Positions 35,864 to 40,925 of a stretch of 40,925 nt of DNA are shown here, piece after piece; within the stretch, counting starts at the first letter, position 1, and each line of letters begins with the position of its first letter. Made by a program: the position numbers and the translations under genes. Location of the stretch: positions 1 through 40,925 of the forward strand of contig JAKLKU010000033.1 in the NCBI GenBank assembly GCA_023150475.1, read 5' to 3'. The notes beneath the pieces are model-generated. The model did no database searches and was not told the origin of the DNA. It saw only the letters and a list, made by a program, of their open reading frames with translations. The stretch comes from Planctomycetota bacterium. GTDB taxonomy: Bacteria > Planctomycetota > UBA1135 > GCA-002686595.

Positions 35864-36649
35864 TCATTTGTAGCTCGCCAGCCATTCCGCGCCAGGGCGC
35901 TGCTCGATGGTAGCGGACACTTCGCGCGGCCACAGCTTGATGCCGTAGCCCAGCGCGACCGACTTGCGGCGGTAGACGACGGGGGCGAGGAGTTGCGCGT
36001 ACCTCGGCTCCGTGAAGCCGTGCCGCGTTCGATTGACGCCGTAGAAGAACGAGGACGCGACCGCGTCTGCGACTTGCAGACCGCAGAGGGAGTCGTGGGT
36101 CCGCGCTTCGATCCGGCTGGGATCGATCGCTGACCAATCGACACGGACGTCAAACTCTTGCGTCCTCGCCTGGAGATGCGCGAGGTAGTCCCGCAGCTCG
36201 TCGTACGACATCGCGCTCCGGTTCGAGAAGATCACCTTCGCCTGGGGGCCGTCCGCTCCAGCCGTGTCGCGGCACAGCCACGACACGCGCTCCAAGAGGT
36301 AGCGCGTCGCGTACCGGTAGAGCAGGAAGCGCTCCGAGAACTTCTCGGGCTCCTGGAGGCTCGGCTTGTGCACGAGCACGGACACGAGTCGCACCTTGGC
36401 CTTGGCGATGCGGTCCACGAGGGGGAGCCGTTGCTCGTGCTTCAACTTGCGAAAGTGGAGCGGCTCGCGCGGCTGCCTGCCGAGCTGCGCGCGCGTCTGG
36501 TCGATCAAGTCGATGAGCTCGCGGTCGTTCGCGGTGCGCGTCACGACGGCGGAGAGAACGAACCACTCCGAGCTGCCGGAACCGTCGGGATTGAACACGA
36601 ACCCCTCGTCGCCCGACTCGTCGATGTAGACCCGGAATGCGCAGGTCAT
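35864..36649 (-). CDS. DUF3800 protein inside the restriction operon
   Basis: A 261-residue protein of the DUF3800 family. The N-terminal signature VYIDESGDEG (Asp10-Glu-Ser-Gly), the central segment KVIFSNRSAMSYDELRDYL, and the C-terminal LQVADAVASSFFYG are characteristic. The Asp-rich arrangement is compatible with an RNase H-like nuclease fold, as has been suggested for the family, but activity is unproven. ATG 36649 has an AAGGCGAGG ribosome-binding stretch upstream and starts 2 nt after the truncated rhuM stop. DUF3800 genes are often found in defence islands and beside restriction systems. Its place between hsdS and hsdR suggests an accessory role rather than a passenger, though that is inference. 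Downstream, 35656-35863 is non-coding. Confidence 0.82.
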   Translation of the reverse strand: MTCAFRVYIDESGDEGFVFNPDGSGSSEWFVLSAVVTRTANDRELIDLIDQTRAQLGRQPREPLHFRKLKHEQRLPLVDRIAKAKVRLVSVLVHKPSLQEPEKFSERFLLYRYATRYLLERVSWLCRDTAGADGPQAKVIFSNRSAMSYDELRDYLAHLQARTQEFDVRVDWSAIDPSRIEARTHDSLCGLQVADAVASSFFYGVNRTRHGFTEPRYAQLLAPVVYRRKSVALGYGIKLWPREVSATIEQRPGAEWLASYK

Positions 36650-36651
36650 AG

Positions 36652-37002
36652 CTACGACCTCGCCTTGGGTTCGGACGTCGGATGTCGCCGCGTGCGTCCA
36701 ACTGCCGAGCGATCCTCGGCGGTTGGGTCTCGGCGCGGACCGTTCGACGGGATGTGGCGCGCGCCCTCCGTTCGAACTTGTGCAAACCGTGCACTGGTTG
36801 CGGTTGGGTCTGGTTCGCCCGATTCGGACGCGTTGCGGATGGTCTTGGTCATGGCCGAACGCTTGCGACCGAGGAAGGCGGCCATGCGCTGCTGGGGCAG
36901 CCAGACCGTGTCGCGTTCGACTCGCACGTCGACACGCACCGAGCCTTCGGGAGCTTCGAAGACGACGAGAGTCGCGGCGTGCTCGTCCGGCCGGTCGCTC
37001 AT
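36652..37002 (-). pseudogene. Truncated RhuM-family gene
   Basis: About the first 80 codons match the N-terminus of RhuM/virulence-protein-type genes often found in type I restriction operons: EHAATLVVFEAPEGSVRVDVRVERDTVWLPQQRMAAFLGRKRS..., TKTIRN, and ATSARFAQVRTEG. After that the sequence becomes unrelated Arg/Pro/Ser-rich text to a stop at 36652, so the remaining 250 or more residues of a normal RhuM are missing. ATG 37002 overlaps the hsdS stop as ATGA, the usual place for rhuM. It is therefore a decayed gene, with the break near 36760. The DUF3800 gene begins 2 nt beyond its stop. RhuM function is not established. Confidence 0.72.
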
Positions 37003-38195
37003 GTCGCAGCCTCCACGACGCGGTCGGCGTCGCGCACGCGGATTTCGCCGGAGAGGAGCCGCGGGAGCAGGGTGTCGCGCGTCTCTGCGAGGACGACGGA
37101 CTCCACGATGTTCGCGTTGATGCGCTCAAACATTGGGCGCGTCGTTCCGGTGAACTCACGAAGTGCCGCGGGAGTCGGGCGTGGCGCGGGCGTTGCCAGT
37201 AGGTCGTCGGGCTTGACCCGCTGGTGGCTGTTGGATGTGCCGGACGCCAGGCCGACTAGGTGTTCGCGGATCGCGACACTGCCGAGCAAGCAGAACAGGA
37301 ACTCGACGGACGCAGCGGGAGTCGGTCGTAGCACCAAGAACTCGGTCGATGCGATCGATCGACGTCCGTTGGCGCAACGAGGCAGCCAGACTCGGGGAAT
37401 CGACGGGTTGAGCTTGGAGAGCAGTACGCAGTCATGTGCGACGACGAACTTGTTGCTCTTGATCGACGAGCCACGCTCGCGCGTTGGGCTGCGGCCTGCG
37501 TCGAACGCCGGAATGCTGTAGTGGTCGAACGATTCGTCTCGGAAGTCCTGTGGGTTTACCGACTGGCGATCAATCGTGAGAAGGTCGCCGACCGTCGCGG
37601 TCGGGGGACTTGCGGCGAACCGCTCCTCGAACAGCGCCCGAGCGATCGCTTCGAGCGTCTCGTTCATGCGGCGGTTCAGGTCGATCTTGTCGTCCAACGC
37701 GCCGAGAATCGAGGCGATCGCGCGCTGCTCGGCGAGAGGCGGAACTTCGATGCGGAAGTCCTCGATCATCCCTTTCGTGAGGGCGTTACGAGTCGCGCCC
37801 GCGGACGCAAGTGCGAGCATGTGGGTTTGCATCCACGGACTGACCAGCACGTATCGCAGGAACCGCGCATCAAGGTGGCTTGGATCCGGTCGGATGATCG
37901 ACACGTGCTGGTTGACGCGCGCCGCATGCAAGGCGCGAGGCGCCTCGCACGCCCTCGCGACGGAGTCCCCCGTGATGTTCAGAAGGACGTCACCCGACTG
38001 AACCGTCACTGCTTCTAGTTCCCGCGCGTGCTCCGGCCCAATGAACGCGAGTCCTTCCGACTTGAATCCGCCGTTGTGAACGTTCTGGCTTCGGATCAGG
38101 GCCACTCCGCGATCCTGATACACATCCCGTCCGCCGCGCGGAGTTGCGCCGCTACCGATCTTGAAGCACACGTCGCCCAGCCGGATGAGAGGCAT
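36999..38195 (-). CDS. hsdS: Type I restriction-modification specificity subunit (HsdS)
   Basis: A 398-residue DNA-recognition subunit with the two-target-domain layout. TRD1 at residues 1-150 begins MPLIRLGDVCFKIGSGATPRGG; the central conserved helix region near 150-200 contains PPLAEQRAIASILGALDDKIDLNRRMNETLEAIARALF. TRD2 at about 205-340 begins ATVGDLLTIDRQSVNPQDF, and the C-terminal conserved helix ends LLPRLLSGEIRV. The two TRDs determine the bipartite recognition sequence, which cannot be read from the gene. ATG 38195 is preferred over the TTG five codons upstream, because it gives the standard RLGD start. It follows hsdM after a 26-nt gap and overlaps the truncated rhuM gene by ATGA. 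Confidence 0.92.
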   Translation of the reverse strand: MPLIRLGDVCFKIGSGATPRGGRDVYQDRGVALIRSQNVHNGGFKSEGLAFIGPEHARELEAVTVQSGDVLLNITGDSVARACEAPRALHAARVNQHVSIIRPDPSHLDARFLRYVLVSPWMQTHMLALASAGATRNALTKGMIEDFRIEVPPLAEQRAIASILGALDDKIDLNRRMNETLEAIARALFEERFAASPPTATVGDLLTIDRQSVNPQDFRDESFDHYSIPAFDAGRSPTRERGSSIKSNKFVVAHDCVLLSKLNPSIPRVWLPRCANGRRSIASTEFLVLRPTPAASVEFLFCLLGSVAIREHLVGLASGTSNSHQRVKPDDLLATPAPRPTPAALREFTGTTRPMFERINANIVESVVLAETRDTLLPRLLSGEIRVRDADRVVEAAT

Positions 38196-38221
38196 TCTGG
38201 AAGTTCGCAACGGTCAGAGGC

Positions 38222-39784
<1,563 letters not shown>

Positions 39785-39835
39785 GTGGTTCGATGCTCTC
39801 CATCCCGAGCCGATCGGCCCGGGGGCGCGAGGATA

Positions 39836-40485
39836 CCAGCGACAACTGCGCGGTGTAGTGGCGCGATCCACGGTGGGTGGAGCGGCAGGGGCGGCGACGA
39901 GCGCGCGAGCCAGCACGGTGCGCCGCGCGTGCGCGCACGTCGGCCATCTTGCGGCACTTCGAGCCCGAGCTACGCCTCCGCGGTCCTCTCAGGGGCGGTT
40001 CGCGTTTCATTGCGAGCGCGTCGCGAGCCCGGAAAGCCCGGCGAGGATCTCTCTCGGGGTCGGCGGCCGCAGGGTCGTCGACCCCAGGCTCATGGATGCC
40101 CGGGGGAGGAAAGGGGGCTCGCCGCCGTGCCGTCCCGGGCGGGGTCGTTCGGTGGGTGGGCTTCGGCGCAAGCGCGACGCAGGCCGTCGCAGTATCCGTC
40201 GTCAACCGATCAAGGTAGTTGCACGCTCGATCCGAGTCCGAGATCGCGCAGCAACTCGCGACTGCGGCCGACGACGATTTCGAGCCGCTCTGCGAGTCGT
40301 GTCGCTGTGGACGCCGGCGCGCGGTGGGTCGACATGCAGTGCGCCGCGATGAGCGCGCGGCGGTCGGAAAAGAGGTATGACCGGAAGTTGTGGACGGTGA
40401 GCTGAAAAGAGAAGCGGCGTACCCTTGGTGCTTGGACATCACTCCAACACCCAACGCTCCCAACAAGGGAGCAAGGATACGCCAC
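39836..40485. other. Non-coding stretch between hsdM and the IS256-type transposase
   Basis: About 650 bp of GC-rich sequence without a gene I can support. It includes the promoter region of the restriction operon on its left and presumably the left end of the insertion sequence on its right. The sequence near 40395-40420 (GGTGAGCTGAAAA and on) is a candidate for the terminal inverted repeat. The opposite end lies outside the window, so it cannot be checked. Confidence 0.4.
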
Positions 40486-40925
40486 ATGTTCGAGGCTACG
40501 ACACCGCACCGGTTTGGCGCAACGACGTCGAAGGACGCTCTCACGGAAGTGCTGCAGGCTGGGGCGCGCCAGCTGCTTGCGGCGGCGCTCGAGGTCGAGG
40601 TGACGAAGTACATCGACGAGCTCAGGCACGTCGTGGACGAGCACGGCCGCCGTCTGGTCGTGCGCAACGGCTATGCAGTCGAGCGCGAGGTCCACACCGG
40701 CATCGGCCCTGTGGCGGTGCGCCAGCCGCGCGTCAACGATCGACGTGCCGCGGAATCCGGCGAGCGGCTGCGCTTCACGAGCAATATCTTGCCGCCGTAC
40801 CTGCGACGCACGAAGACGATCGACGAGCTGATTCCGTGGCTCTACCTGAAAGGGATCTCGACCGGTGACTTCTCGGAAGCTCTGGCTGCGTTGGTCGGGC
40901 CCGACGCACCGGGTCTGTCGCCAAC
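40486..40925 (+). CDS. IS256-family (mutator) transposase, N-terminal part, cut by window end
   Basis: The open frame from ATG 40486 runs off the right edge after 146 codons. It has the N-terminal features of IS256/mutator transposases: ALEVEVTKYIDELRHVVDEHGRRLVVRNGY, then RQPRVNDRR, RFTSNILPPYLRRTKTIDELIPWLYLKGISTGDFSEALAALVG. These are the conserved segments before the DDE catalytic core, which would lie outside the window. The element would move by cut-and-paste or copy-paste DDE transposition. Its location 0.7 kb from hsdM puts a mobile-element boundary at the right side of the defence island. Whether the copy is intact cannot be seen. Confidence 0.88.
   Translation, partial: MFEATTPHRFGATTSKDALTEVLQAGARQLLAAALEVEVTKYIDELRHVVDEHGRRLVVRNGYAVEREVHTGIGPVAVRQPRVNDRRAAESGERLRFTSNILPPYLRRTKTIDELIPWLYLKGISTGDFSEALAALVGPDAPGLSP

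Noticed and set aside
40210..40335. A 41-codon minus-strand frame (MSTHRAPAS...) near the IS256 end
   Set aside because: It has no family match, no ribosome site and no operon context; in this GC content such frames are common.

Overview
The window is about 41 kb of very GC-rich bacterial DNA. Protein types point to a planctomycete: a TMTC-like membrane glycosyltransferase with C-terminal TPRs, secreted VCBS/ASPIC-UnbV, Asp-box and WD40-like propeller proteins, and a DUF2924/serine-recombinase cassette. The phylum is an inference from gene content; no rRNA or tRNA is present to test it.

Positions 1-23871 look like host backbone. A TMTC-like glycosyltransferase and a ferredoxin-NADP reductase (+) meet a hemerythrin protein (-). 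A minus-strand operon follows, read right to left: PilV-like, PilW-like and PilX-like minor pilins, then a membrane-anchored HEAT-like protein. Next come a pentaheme cytochrome (-), two secreted repeat proteins (+), a DmeF-type cation efflux pump (+), a 1096-residue Asp-box propeller protein (+), a divergent LysR/MFS efflux pair, and a TetR/serine-hydrolase pair (-). The TetR promoter carries two overlapping copies of the same inverted repeat.

Positions 24382-30480 are an accessory segment. Six tightly overlapping genes (SpoVG-like, two small unknowns, DUF2924, a frameshifted large serine recombinase, a small HTH protein) precede cargo-like genes: a two-TM protein, a frameshifted PIN-like gene, and a stand-alone PD-(D/E)XK nuclease related to NucS/DUF91. 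Two diverged copies of a 225-bp non-coding repeat lie in direct orientation on either side, and a third fragment sits at 21027-21079.

Positions 31403-39784 (-) form a type I restriction-modification locus in the order hsdM, hsdS, truncated rhuM, DUF3800, hsdR, then a previously unassigned HEPN-motif protein whose start overlaps the hsdR stop. The window ends inside an IS256-family transposase (+). The right-hand 16 kb is therefore a defence and mobile-element island. Its most interesting part is the HEPN/DUF3800 complement of the type I system.

Several genes share a TAGWST hexamer 6-8 nt before the start codon, which suggests leaderless transcripts. Short tandem repeats recur upstream of minus-strand genes in the left half.
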